Assembly (NCBI GenBank): GCA_965238125.1
Contig: OZ250179.1
Span: 5,518,001 to 5,582,000, forward strand
Direction of reading: 5' to 3'
Length of the DNA: 64,000 bases
From: UBA6623 sp965238125
GTDB lineage: Bacteria > Acidobacteriota > Terriglobia > Bryobacterales > UBA6623
Position 1 is the stretch's first letter. Each line of letters opens with the position of its first letter. The position numbers were made by a program, and so were the translations under genes. Shown here piece by piece: positions 26,887-35,805 of the stretch. Below the pieces are notes generated by a model. That model made no database searches. It saw only the letters and a list, made by a program, of their open reading frames with translations, and had not been told where the DNA came from.

Positions 26887-27675
26887 ATGTCGAACCCGAT
26901 CGCCGACCACCTGCGCTTCTTTCGCGACTTGAGAATCGAAGATGTGTATTTGCCGCCGGAGGTGCGCCGGGGGCTGCTGCATCCGACGCCGACCGACGCG
27001 GGGGCGGCGGTCCCGGCGGCCGCCCCCGCTGCGCCGCCTCCGATGCCGCCGCCGACAGCGCCCTCCGCAGAACTGTTTTCGCCCGCGGCCCCCGCCGATC
27101 CGCTTCCGGTCCTTCAGGAGATCGAAGCCGAACTGGTCGGGTGCACGCGCTGCGGGCTGCACGAAGGCCGCAACAAGATCGTTTTCGGGAGCGGGAACCC
27201 GCAAGCCAAGCTGGTTTTCGTGGGCGAGGGGCCGGGCGCCGATGAAGACGCCCAGGGATTGCCCTTTGTCGGCCGCGCCGGGCAACTGTTGACCCAGATG
27301 ATCAACAACACCGCGCGACGCGAGGGGATTCCCATTTCACGCGACGATGTCTACATCTGCAACGTGGTCAAGTGTCGGCCGCCGGAAAACCGCAATCCCG
27401 AACCCGTCGAGATGAAGACCTGCGGGGCGTTTCTCGAGCGCCAACTGGAAGCGATTCGTCCCAAGGCGATTTGTCTGCTGGGAGGCACGGCCGCGAAATT
27501 CGTTCTCAAGACAACGACCGGCATCACGAAACTGCGCGGGGAGTGGCAGCAATGGCACGGCATTCCGGTGATGCCGACCTATCACCCGTCGTTTCTGCTG
27601 CGCCCTTACGCGCAAGACCGCAAGCGCGAGGCTTGGCTGGACTTGCGGGCCGTGCTGCACTACGTCTTCGATTGA
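26887..27675 (+). CDS. Uracil-DNA glycosylase, family 4 (Fe-S)
   Basis: About 262 residues. The C-terminal 190 form a family-4 UDG that removes uracil from DNA: GCTRCGLHEGRNKIVFGSGN supplies the first two cluster Cys, GEGPGADEDAQGLPFVGRAG is the water-activating motif A region, the remaining Cys are at VVKCRPPENRNP and KTCGAF, and the HPSFLLR motif closes the site. The N-terminal ~75 residues are a Pro/Ala-rich linker (APAAPPPMPPPTAP) after a short helix, an extension seen in several family-4 enzymes and phage polymerase fusions. TTG 26884 immediately precedes ATG 26887, which is preferred. Confidence 0.9.
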   Translation: MSNPIADHLRFFRDLRIEDVYLPPEVRRGLLHPTPTDAGAAVPAAAPAAPPPMPPPTAPSAELFSPAAPADPLPVLQEIEAELVGCTRCGLHEGRNKIVFGSGNPQAKLVFVGEGPGADEDAQGLPFVGRAGQLLTQMINNTARREGIPISRDDVYICNVVKCRPPENRNPEPVEMKTCGAFLERQLEAIRPKAICLLGGTAAKFVLKTTTGITKLRGEWQQWHGIPVMPTYHPSFLLRPYAQDRKREAWLDLRAVLHYVFD

Positions 27676-27954
27676 TCACGCCGCCTTGATCGCGCGCCGG
27701 CCGAAACCGTCTAATGACGCCGGCGGCGTAGGTTTCACCGGCCGCGCGGTCGGGCCGCTTGCACAGGCGAGCGATGTCCCGCAAAATAAGGAGAGTCCCC
27801 CTCCGTGAGTCCGGTTTGCTATTCGCGATGGGCGTGATCCCGTCGTTTGCTACCGACAAGGCGGTCCGCGCGACGTCGGCCCCGCGCCCGACTAAGCGCC
27901 GGCTGACTCGATGCGAAGTTTGGAGTGGATGCAAAAGTCTGGAGTAATCGATCG

Positions 27955-28170
27955 ATGGGAAAAACGGTTATTGGAATTCTCTTCTGCCTGGTGCTGGGGC
28001 TTCTCGGACTCGGCGTGACCGGTTGGCTGGTCGTTAGCGGCAAGGTCATCGCCTCCCTCGACACGATTTTCCTGACTCTGGTCAGCCTTTCGCTGGCGCT
28101 GGCCTGCTTTGCCTTCATCGCCTGGCATTTCCAAGCCGCGCTCGCCGCGGCCGGCAAGAAGAAGAAGTAG
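27955..28170 (+). CDS. Small two-helix membrane protein
   Basis: A 71-residue protein with two membrane helices (IGILFCLVLGLLGLGVTGWL and IFLTLVSLSLALACFAFIAW) and a Lys-rich tail KKKK that should stay in the cytoplasm. ATG 27955 is chosen because upstream in-frame codons look non-coding. Function is unknown. It stands alone before the higBA locus. Confidence 0.65.
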   Translation: MGKTVIGILFCLVLGLLGLGVTGWLVVSGKVIASLDTIFLTLVSLSLALACFAFIAWHFQAALAAAGKKKK

Positions 28171-28379
28171 CGGCCACCCGAAGGATCGCCCCGCCCGCTG
28201 TTGAAACAATCGGGGGCAGTCCACTTCGCGCCGGATCGGTTACTGATCAATGGACTGATTCGGTCGGCGCTTGGTACAGTCCCCATTTTTTCACAGCCCC
28301 TCAGCATCACGGGTCGGTTCGGGTATTCCAAACCGAGCCGGTCGGTGTGCTTCCATGTCGCGGCAAGATCGCGGGTGAA

Positions 28380-28685
28380 TCAAACTGCTTGCGGCGCGTT
28401 CGGCACCCCCAGGTGCACAACCTTGATCCGATCCGCGTGTTGTTTCGCCTGGGCAATATCGTAGGAGGCCTGCATCCGTATCCAGATGTCCGGCGTCGTG
28501 CCGAAGGCTTTCGAAAGCCGAATGGCCATCTCGGGCGAGACTCCGGCTTGACCGTTGATGAGCCGTGAAAGTGCCTGGCGGCTGACGCCGAGCGCCTTCG
28601 CACCCTCGGTAACAGAAAGACCGAAGGGCTCCAGACAGTTGATTCGTACGGACAGACCGGGATGCGGCGGGTTCTTCATCGGCAT
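28380..28685 (-). CDS. higA: HigA-type antitoxin
   Basis: A 101-residue XRE-type antitoxin of the HigA/VapI group. [20 protein letters not shown] is the family opening, and [20 protein letters not shown] is the helix-turn-helix. It neutralises HigB and represses its own operon. Start is ATG 28685 or 28679. The partner toxin gene lies directly upstream in the same orientation, 21 bp away by its 3' end (28707), but is interrupted by an IS1380 element. HigA therefore probably now acts, if at all, without a working toxin and may have lost its native promoter. Confidence 0.9.
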   Translation of the reverse strand: MPMKNPPHPGLSVRINCLEPFGLSVTEGAKALGVSRQALSRLINGQAGVSPEMAIRLSKAFGTTPDIWIRMQASYDIAQAKQHADRIKVVHLGVPNAPQAV

Positions 28686-28744
28686 GGCGCTGCTGCTTTC
28701 ATTGAGTTAGTGATAGTCCGACAATTCCACATCGAAGGCTTCAC

Positions 28745-30406
28745 CCAGGATTTCCGATTTGGCTCCTCTGACGGCACGAGTCTACACCCTCACCCGGCGA
28801 AGCGCAACCATTTCTCCACCCGAAAGAGGCGGCGGCTGAGGCGGGACCGATCGAGCCCCCTTCTTGCCCCTCATGGGGGCTGATCCGCCGCTGCGAAGTC
28901 AATTTCGCAGACACCCCTCCGAGCTTCCGTCCTCAGTACACAGATTTCGCATTCGCCAAGTGCGGTGCTAACCACCCGGCACAGGCAGCGCCCAGATCCT
29001 CCGCAGCATGTCGCCAAACAGCCGCCGGTTCAGATGTCCCTCGGCCAAGAGCAACCAGTAGTACCGCGCGTGCTTGACCAATCTGCCGCCCGTCTTCATC
29101 AACCGCTGCTGCAAGCTCGTCAGTGACCACGTCTTGATCCTGTGCGGCAACCCGAGTCGCCGCCACAGGTTGCCCAGGTTGTAGGCCGGCACGCTTAACT
29201 GCAAGCGCACCTCGTTCGCCCGGAAGCGATGGCACGACAGCCGCGTCCAGTGCGTCGCTTGCTTACCTTCTTTGATCCACTGCTCCGCCGTGCCGCGCTT
29301 GTTGTAGAAACGCACCACCGACCGGCTTGGCAAGCTCATGTTCGTCACGATAAAACCGACGCGCGCGAATAGCTCGCCCTGGTGGTGCTCGACCTTGGCG
29401 ACAACTCGTCTCGGCCCCTTCCAGCTCTCCGCCTGATAGCGAAAGCTCTTGTAGCGCACTAGCGGCTTGCGGCCGGGCCTCCCCGGCGGACGAAACAGGA
29501 TGTCTTCGATCTCCAGCTCCAGGTTCTTATTGGCCGGAATGCGGATCGCGTAGTCCGCGCCGCGCTCCTCCAGCGCCTCGTAGATCTCCGGCTTGGCAAA
29601 GGCGGCATCGCCCCGGAAGGCGACCTGCTTGCCCGCAGCCTGTTGGCGCTCGATCTCCGGCAACAATAGCTCATCCCAGTCCTCGGCGCTGTGCACGTTG
29701 CCGGGACGCAGCTTGGCAGCGAGGCAATCACCATGACCGTTGAACAAAAGCAACGGGTGGTAGCAGACCGACTCGAAGTGTCCGTTGTAGGCACTGCCTT
29801 CCTGTTGGCCATGGACCGGACTCTCGGTGGAGTCCATGTCCAGAACGACCCGCTCGGAGTCGTCGAACGCCTCCGCTTGCCCGACCAGCTCTCGGTTCAG
29901 CGCCATCAGCCCCAGCAGGTTCTCTTCGCTCGCCAGCATCTCCGTCTCGAAGCCATGCAGCGTCGAGGTCAAGGCCGCTCGGCGATCCCAGTTCCTCTGC
30001 GAGCCGATCAAGCGAAACGTCGGGTCAGCCGACACTCGGACGGCGTCGTTGACGTCCTCGTAGCCTGCCAAGCGGCTGTAGATCGACTGGCGCAGCAGAT
30101 CGGCCAGCGGGAACTTCTTGTTCAAGCCTTGTCGCGAGTCGCTGAGATACTCATCGATCAGCTTCCCGAGACCGAGCCGCTCGTCCAGTTCGCGAACCAA
30201 AATCAGGCCACCGTCGGAAGTGACATGCGATCCCTGGAAATCGACTTTCAACAAGCCGTTGAAACTTAGCTGGAATGGCTTGGTTTGTTTTTCACCCATT
30301 GGGTGTTGGCCTCCATGGCGTCCTCATCGGGCTCTAGCCCCTATGAATAAAGACGCTCAAGGCCGCTGGAAGGTCGGGATGTCAAACATCAAATTGAAAA
30401 TGCGGG
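28745..30406 (-). mobile_element. IS1380-family element, copy 1
   Basis: 1662 bp. Ends are CCAGGATTTCCGATTTGG (28745-28762) and, inverted, CCCGCATTTTCAATTTG (minus strand from 30406). It is flanked by exact 5-bp duplications TTCAC. It contains one full transposase gene and sits inside higB. The 223-bp tail after the transposase differs from that of copies 2 and 3. Confidence 0.9.
28968..30299 (-). CDS. IS1380-family transposase (copy 1)
   Basis: A 443-residue DDE transposase that starts MGEKQTKPFQLSFNGLLK. VVLDMDSTESPVHGQQEGSA contains the first catalytic Asp, VAFRGDAAFAKPEIYE the second, and KRGTAEQWIKEGKQATHW the Glu in the typical IS1380 YREKGxxE-like context. The frame is full length. 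It is closely similar to the two other copies (36888 and 61141) but differs at many scattered residues, so it is a sister isoform and not a recent duplicate. Confidence 0.9.
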   Translation of the reverse strand: MGEKQTKPFQLSFNGLLKVDFQGSHVTSDGGLILVRELDERLGLGKLIDEYLSDSRQGLNKKFPLADLLRQSIYSRLAGYEDVNDAVRVSADPTFRLIGSQRNWDRRAALTSTLHGFETEMLASEENLLGLMALNRELVGQAEAFDDSERVVLDMDSTESPVHGQQEGSAYNGHFESVCYHPLLLFNGHGDCLAAKLRPGNVHSAEDWDELLLPEIERQQAAGKQVAFRGDAAFAKPEIYEALEERGADYAIRIPANKNLELEIEDILFRPPGRPGRKPLVRYKSFRYQAESWKGPRRVVAKVEHHQGELFARVGFIVTNMSLPSRSVVRFYNKRGTAEQWIKEGKQATHWTRLSCHRFRANEVRLQLSVPAYNLGNLWRRLGLPHRIKTWSLTSLQQRLMKTGGRLVKHARYYWLLLAEGHLNRRLFGDMLRRIWALPVPGG

Positions 30407-30750
30407 TTCACCGGCTTCGAAACGGAAAATGATTCGCCAGTTGGCCTTCACCGTCACCGACCAGTAGCCTTTCATGTCACCTTTCAGGCCATGAAGCCGG
30501 AATGCCGGCGCGCGCATGTCGCCGATCGTTTCGGCATCGTCGAGCTGAGCGAGAATCGTGCGGACCTTTGCGAGCAAGTCCGGACGGATTCCGCGGGCGT
30601 CGTTGCGATCGTAGAGACGTTGGAGCCCTCGATGACGAAAGCCGCGTATCATCCCGCACTGTAACCCGTAACGCGACGCATGTCAAGAGGGATGTGTGTC
30701 CGGATCAACGTACGCTGTGGGGAAGCGTGGATACGGCGAGCCGCCCGCCG

Positions 30751-33087
30751 TCAACTCTCGCGATCCTCCGAATAGCGGTAGGAATACCCGTAGTCGCGGT
30801 AGTAGCCGTAGTCGAGATTGTCGAGATTGACGCGGTTCATCACAAAGCCGAGCAGCCGTACTCCCGTCTCATCGAACGTCTGCTTGGTCCGCAGCAGGGC
30901 CGCCGACTCGGTCTGATCGGAAACCACCAGGACGACGCCGTCCACCATTTGAGAAATTGTGCGCGCGTCGGAGAGCACCAGCGACGGCGGCGAGTCGACG
31001 ATGACGTGCTTGAAGCGGTCGGCGGCTTCGTCGAGCAGCGCGGCCAGCCGGGGCGAATAAAGAAGGTCCGAAGCCAGACCATGCGCGCGGCCGGCGGCGG
31101 CCAGGTGCAGGCCCTCGATGGGCGTTTCGCTGATGACTTCCTCGATTTCGGCCAGCCCTTGCAGATAATCGGTCAACCCCCGGCGGGCTTTGATGCCCAG
31201 TTGGCGGGCGCAATTGGGTCGACGCAAATCGGCGTCGACCAGCAGAACATCGCGCCCCAGTTGCGCCAGGCTGCAGGCCAGATTTAGGCTGACCGTCGTC
31301 TTGCCTTCCTGCGGTTGGGCGCTGGTAACCAAGATGCGGCGCATGGAGTCGTCGCAGCCGAGCAGGATCGAACTGCGAAGCGTGCGGTAGGCTTCCGAGA
31401 GCGCGGCTTCCGGGTCCCATTGGAACTCGGGCGTTGTCGGCTCGAGCGCCGCGGCCGCGGCGGTTCCCTAGGCGGAAACGGCGACCGTCTTGAGAGCGGC
31501 CGGGGCCGGGGCTTCGATTCGCCGCACGACGACTTTTTCGGCGCTTTGCGAGCGGCCGCGCGGGATCACCGCCAGCAGCGACAGGCCCGTCATCTGCTCG
31601 ACCTGCTCGGGGGTCCGCACGACCGTATTCATGTGTTCTTTGAAAAAGGCTAGGATGATGCCGCCCAGCAGTCCGCTGAAAAGTCCCAGAGCCGCGTTGA
31701 GCAGCTTGCGGGGCCGATGCGGAAGCTCGGGAATCTCAGCGCGGTCGAGCACGGCGATATTCGACGCTCGCAATCCGGCCGAGACGCCCGCTTCCTTGAG
31801 TCGCTGCAGCAGACCTTCATAGAGCGTGCGGTTGGTCTCCGCATCGCGTTTCAAGATGTTGTATTGAATGAAATCGTCGCCGAGGCGATTCACCAGCGCG
31901 CGTTACCGTTCGACTTGTTGGAGCAGCAGGCGTTCACGTTGTTCGGCCAGCGCGTACCCTTCCCGAACACCGTCCAAGATGCGGCTTTCCTCCTCGTCAA
32001 GCGCCTTTTCGAGTTCTACAATCTGTCGCCGCGCCCGTCGGACGCTGGGGTACTCGGGCGCGAAAGTCACCAGCAGGCGCGAGTGCTCGCGGCGCAGCTC
32101 GGTAAGAGTCGCCTTCAGCTCTTCGTAGCCGCGGCTCGTCAAGCTGCCGGGCAAGGCTTGGCCGGTGCGCGACTCGTCCTCGAGCAACATTGCCCGCGAC
32201 TGTTCGTGAATGCGTTCGGTTTCCGCGCGTGTCAGCGCCTGCTCGAGTTGCGCCAGCTTTTCGGTCGTGATGTTCTTGCGCTCTTCGACGAACAGGATCG
32301 AATGGCGCCTGGCATAGTCGAGCAACTCGCTTTCGCTGATCTCAAGCTGCTGCTCGAGCGTCGCCAGTTGCTCGCGCAGCCACCCCGAGGCCTTTTGGGT
32401 CGCGTTCCACTTAGCCTCCAAGTTGTGGTCGATATACTCGTCGGCCAAGGTGTTGACAACACGGGCTGCCAGCTTAGGGTCGATCGACTCGAAGCTGACG
32501 TCGACCAAGCGCGTTCCCTTCCCCGGGTGAACGCCGAGATGGTCGAGGTATTCGTCGAGAATTGCCGACGGCGGGATTCGGGCCGAAACCGCGCTCTGGT
32601 CGAAGGCGGCATCGGTCTGGCCTTGGGAGGTCTCGGGTTTCCCGGCGTCGGAGTCAAGACGAACTCGAAACTCGGCAAGACGGTGCAGCCGCAGCTTTTC
32701 GATTACCCGCCGGGCCAGGGTGCGGCTCTTGAGAACCTTGTATTGAGTCTCCAAATAGTCGGGCTGCTCGGGAACTTGCCGCAATTCTCCGTCAAACTTG
32801 GCAATGTTGGGCTCCTCGCGATCGATCTGGATCGCGGCCGCGGCGCGATAGATCGACGGACTGACAAAGTTGTAGACCAGCGCCGCCGCCAACCCCAGCG
32901 CGGCGGCGTAGAGAATCACGCGGCGCCGGGCGTGCAGCACGCGCTGCAGTTCGCGCAACGAGAAGTCGCCCGCCGGCTCGGCAGTCTCGATGGGAACCGG
33001 CGCCGTTCCGATCACGCGCGGGCGGACCGGCGCGGCGACTTGGGCGGAAGGGGCGGGAATCGGAACAGGTTTGTTGTCGCTATTCAA
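30751..33087 (-). pseudogene. Wzc-like tyrosine kinase / chain-length protein with two in-frame stops
   Basis: A 779-codon frame that would encode a polysaccharide co-polymerase fused to a BY-kinase. Segment 1 (33087-31906): cytoplasmic start, membrane helix VILYAAALGLAAALVYNFV, Wzz domain and long coiled coil, ending LLLQQVER before TAA (31903-31905). Segment 2, same frame: RALVNRLGDDFIQYNILKRD, second helix LGLFSGLLGGIILAFF, ending TVAVSA before TAG (31468-31470). Segment 3, same frame: EAALSEAYRTLRSSILLG, Walker A QPQEGKTT, A' LLVDADLRRP, Walker B VIVDSPPS and a Tyr-rich tail (YGYYRDYGYSYRY). No frameshift is seen. The start is a weak TTG. The kinase might still be made from ATG 31344, but without the EAYRTLR motif. 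Confidence 0.85.
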
Positions 33088-33199
33088 GATCTACTCAGGG
33101 AAACACACGCAGCGGGCACGCCTCGACCACACAGCCGATGTTCGTTTGCGTCCGGCAAGACCGCAAATCATGAGCCGCGAAGCGGTGCCAGGAATATGG

Positions 33200-33230
33200 C
33201 CCAGGGTGGAGCCGAAGGCGGAACCCTGGG
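33200..33230. repeat. CCCAGGGT/ACCCTGGG hairpin
   Basis: Perfect 8-bp stem (33200-33207; 33223-33230) with a GGAGCCGAAGGCGGA loop, inside the 345-bp gap between the Wza-like and Wzc-like genes. Nothing else gene-like is seen in that gap. Confidence 0.55.
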
Positions 33231-33432
33231 TAGAACTTCGACGCTCCTTGGCGTTGAACGCCACATTCCAAAACCGGCGGTGTGCCATATGGCAAGAAGG
33301 TAAGGGCGGCAGGAAGCTCCCGCCCGACCCTTGGCTGTCGACACCCATTTTCATGGCGGTACTATGAATCCCGCAAATTCATGGAAACGAACTGTGCCCT
33401 TTTTCGCGTAGTTGGACCTTCACCGCGGGCTC

Positions 33433-34404
33433 CTAGCGCCGCCAGATGACAATCCCGGTCAGCATCTGCAAGACGGCTTCGGAGCTTCGGCTCAGGGCGC
33501 TTTTCGCGCGGCTGTCGGGAACGAAGAGCACATCGTTGACGCGCAGCGGACTATCGTCGCGCCGACCGCTCAAGATGTCGCGGACCCGAACGGGGATCTC
33601 CTGCTTGCCCGACTCAGTGGGACGGATCACGCGCGATTTCTGCGGCGCGGAGTGGCGGTCCAGCCCGCCGGCCATCGAAATCGCTCGCAATACCGTGATG
33701 TCTTCCCCCTGCCGCACCGGAAAACCGCCCGGCTGCTTTACCGCGCCGAGCACATAGATCAAGCCGGCCTTTTCGACCTGCACCGTATCGTGCGGCTCGA
33801 TAAAGGGGTTGCTCTCGTCTTCGTCGAGCAACCGCAAGACCTGCCGCAAAGGGATACGCAACTCGCGCCGCGAAGCGTCGTCGTAACCGGCTGCCTCGGG
33901 CGAACCTGCCGCCGCCGGCCGCCCGCGCGAGATCGTCACGGTCTCGCCGACATCGTCGCTAAGCCCTCCCGCCATCGCCAGCACCTCGACCAACCGCCGC
34001 CGACCCTGCAGTTGGTAGACCCCCGGCTCTCGCACCGCGCCCAACACACTCACAGGCCGACTGTGATATTCCGAGACGCGCACGCTGATCTGCGGATCGC
34101 GCAGCAGGCCCTGCCCGTAGCGCTGCTTCAGCGTCGCTTCGACTTCGGCCGTCGTCAGCCCCCCGACCGCAACCTCATCGATCAACGGCAGCGAGATGAT
34201 GCCGCGCGGACCGACCACCACCGATTGGCTGAGCTCCTCGACCTCGAAAACGGTGATCTCGAGGACGTCCCCGTCCTCGATCGGATAGGGACCGCTGACG
34301 CCCCATCCGGTTGCGTCACCGCGGGTCGGAGCATTGGCCGCCGCGGCAACGTGGCCCAACGCGACGAACAGAAGCGTTAGAATCCCGACAAAACGCGCCG
34401 TCAA
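33433..34404 (-). CDS. Polysaccharide export outer-membrane protein, Wza-like
   Basis: About 323 residues after choosing TTG 34404, which lies behind GGGAGGG (the frame opens at 34419). The signal peptide is FVGILTLLFVALGHVAAAAN, without a clear lipobox. A Poly_export domain follows (YPIEDGDVLEITVFEVEE), then SLBB domains (VSVLGAVREPGVYQLQGRRR and IYVLGAVKQPGGFPVRQGED), and a C-terminal basic/hydrophobic end. It forms the outer-membrane exit pore for capsule or exopolysaccharide. The gene for its Wzc-like partner lies 345 bp downstream on the same strand but carries two stops, so export may be impaired. Shorter than E. coli Wza. Confidence 0.88.
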   Translation of the reverse strand: MTARFVGILTLLFVALGHVAAAANAPTRGDATGWGVSGPYPIEDGDVLEITVFEVEELSQSVVVGPRGIISLPLIDEVAVGGLTTAEVEATLKQRYGQGLLRDPQISVRVSEYHSRPVSVLGAVREPGVYQLQGRRRLVEVLAMAGGLSDDVGETVTISRGRPAAAGSPEAAGYDDASRRELRIPLRQVLRLLDEDESNPFIEPHDTVQVEKAGLIYVLGAVKQPGGFPVRQGEDITVLRAISMAGGLDRHSAPQKSRVIRPTESGKQEIPVRVRDILSGRRDDSPLRVNDVLFVPDSRAKSALSRSSEAVLQMLTGIVIWRR

Positions 34405-34419
34405 TCGATGCCCTCCCAA

Positions 34420-34833
34420 GTGTTTCGATCGGCCGTCAGCCTCGGCGGCTTTATACGTACGATGTCGGGGGTCTAGGGCCGGCGGTGCCGGGGACGTACG
34501 AAAAGGAACGGGGGCTTGCTTTAGCCGCTTGTCAAGAGGGCCGACCGGACTGCCGGCCGAAAAGGCTCCCTGGATGGCCTTCCCTCGAAGGGACTACGTC
34601 CAACCCGAGCCGCGCCGCCTCCGCGGCGCGGTCTTCCTCCTCGCAAGAAGACCGCACCGCGAGGGGGCCGTGAAAAAATGGGGGAGACCCACTTCGCGCC
34701 GGCCGACTTTCCGACTTTTCACCACAAAACCCCCAAACGGAAAAAGGACAGGCGTTTCCGCCTGTCCCTCCCTCGAAATCAGCCCTTGAGGACCGTTACG
34801 GCCCCGGGTCATCAGTTTTTCGAGGCCGAATTC
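34420..34833. other. Intergenic region upstream of Wza-like gene
   Basis: About 410 bp without a supported gene. It contains the terminator of the isochorismatase-like gene (34741-34767) and, at 34680-34700, a GGGGG...CCACTTCGCGCCGG motif shared with 28212-28233. No promoter stands out. Confidence 0.4.
34741..34767 (-). terminator. Intrinsic terminator of the isochorismatase-like gene
   Basis: On the minus strand GGACAGGCG-gaaa-CGCCTGTCC is followed by TTTTT. The stem is 9 bp and perfect. It lies about 67 bp beyond the stop at 34834. Confidence 0.85.
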
Positions 34834-35604
34834 CTAGTCCGAGCCCGAATCGGACGCTTCCGGCTCTTCGCCGCTGATTTTCGCGGTCGCCTCTTCGGTG
34901 GTCCAAATGTCGCTCGCCAGGAAGCGGAAGTTCACCAACGCCGCGGCGTAGCCGTCGAGGCCGGGAACCTGGGCCGCCGCCGTGGCGTCGGTCACTACCG
35001 CGACTTCAAAGCCCTGTTCGAGCAACTCGCGCAAATGCGACTCGACGCAAAGATTGGCCGACATACCGGCGAGGATGACCTTGTCGATGCCTCGTTTGCG
35101 CAGTTGCAGAACCAGGTCGTTCGTCTCGGGTCCGTAGACCTTGTGCGGGCTGGTGACGACGGTTTTACCGTCCTCGAGATAGGGCTTATAGACGGCCAGC
35201 CAGTCGGCCCCCGAACCCTCGAACCCTTCGGTCGTCAGCGCGCCCTTGCGGTCGAACATCTTGATGCCGTGCATCATGGTTTCCACAGCGCCGCCGAACT
35301 GCCAGCCGTGGTCGGTCGGGTAGTAATAGTGGGGGGAGACAAAGACCTGCATATCCGCCTTCTTGGCGGTCTTCAACAGACTTTCTATATTGGCGACGGT
35401 GCCGTTGGCCTCGACGCTTTTGCCGACCACGCCCCAGGTCACGCCCTCGGGGCTGAGGAAGTCGTTCTGCGGATCGGTCACGACCAGCGCGGTGCGCTCG
35501 GGGTCAATCGTAAGGCCGGGATCGGGCAACTGGGCTTGCAGACTCCCGGCGGTGAATACGGCGATCGCAATCGCTGTGATTCGGACAAAGTGAATCGATT
35601 TCAT
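34834..35604 (-). CDS. Secreted isochorismatase-family cysteine hydrolase
   Basis: A 256-residue hydrolase with a signal peptide (VRITAIAIAVFTAGSLQAQ). The triad is Asp in VVTDPQNDF, Lys in VTSPHKVYGPE and Cys in AGMSANLCVESH, as in isochorismatase-like amidohydrolases (nicotinamidase, YcaC-like). GYAAALVNFRFLASD is typical of a subgroup found next to AraC regulators. It is divergent from an AraC-family regulator 200 bp away, which may control it. The C-terminus is acidic (EEPEASDSGSD). A strong terminator follows. The substrate is unknown. Confidence 0.87.
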   Translation of the reverse strand: MKSIHFVRITAIAIAVFTAGSLQAQLPDPGLTIDPERTALVVTDPQNDFLSPEGVTWGVVGKSVEANGTVANIESLLKTAKKADMQVFVSPHYYYPTDHGWQFGGAVETMMHGIKMFDRKGALTTEGFEGSGADWLAVYKPYLEDGKTVVTSPHKVYGPETNDLVLQLRKRGIDKVILAGMSANLCVESHLRELLEQGFEVAVVTDATAAAQVPGLDGYAAALVNFRFLASDIWTTEEATAKISGEEPEASDSGSD

Positions 35605-35805
35605 GATGTTTCTCCTTTTTTCCTCGCTCGCTTCTGTGGGTCAAGCTTGACTTGGGATAACTTTCTCACGAGTCCGCCGGCGAAGTGGTCCACAACTTGT
35701 GCCTGATTGTCCGGTAGGTTGCGGCGGCGTCTGGATGTTGTGCGAGATTGTCCGGGCCTGCCGTACGGCAACGTTGTTTCGAATGCTCCGGACGCGCTAG
35801 ACTCC

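Larger units (their letters stand above)
28707..30652 (-). pseudogene. higB: HigB toxin gene interrupted by IS1380
   Basis: RelE-superfamily mRNA interferase split in two. The 5' part (30652-30407) encodes MIRGFRHRGLQRLYDRND through VKANWRIIFRFEAGE; the 3' part (28744-28707) encodes GEAFDVELSDYH and stops. The 5-bp target duplication is TTCAC on the plus strand (28740-28744 and 30407-30411). Removing the IS and one duplication joins ...RFEAGEAFDVELSDYH in frame: a complete 92-residue HigB with the conserved DYH ending. As it stands, translation runs into the IS and ends PAFSI, losing about ten C-terminal residues, so the toxin is probably inactive. Confidence 0.88.

Noticed and set aside
27759..27947. 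Small plus-strand ORF after the uracil-DNA glycosylase
   Set aside because: No ribosome-binding site, Arg-rich shadow-like composition, and it runs into the leader of the small membrane protein.
30751..33087. Altered genetic code reading TAA or TAG as sense
   Set aside because: TAA and TAG end many intact genes in this window (for example at 11539 and 22251), so general reassignment is excluded.
31717..33303. 528-codon plus-strand frame over the Wzc-like gene
   Set aside because: It is the complement of a clear BY-kinase gene; its predicted protein has no recognisable domain. The two stops in the real gene do not make the antisense frame coding.
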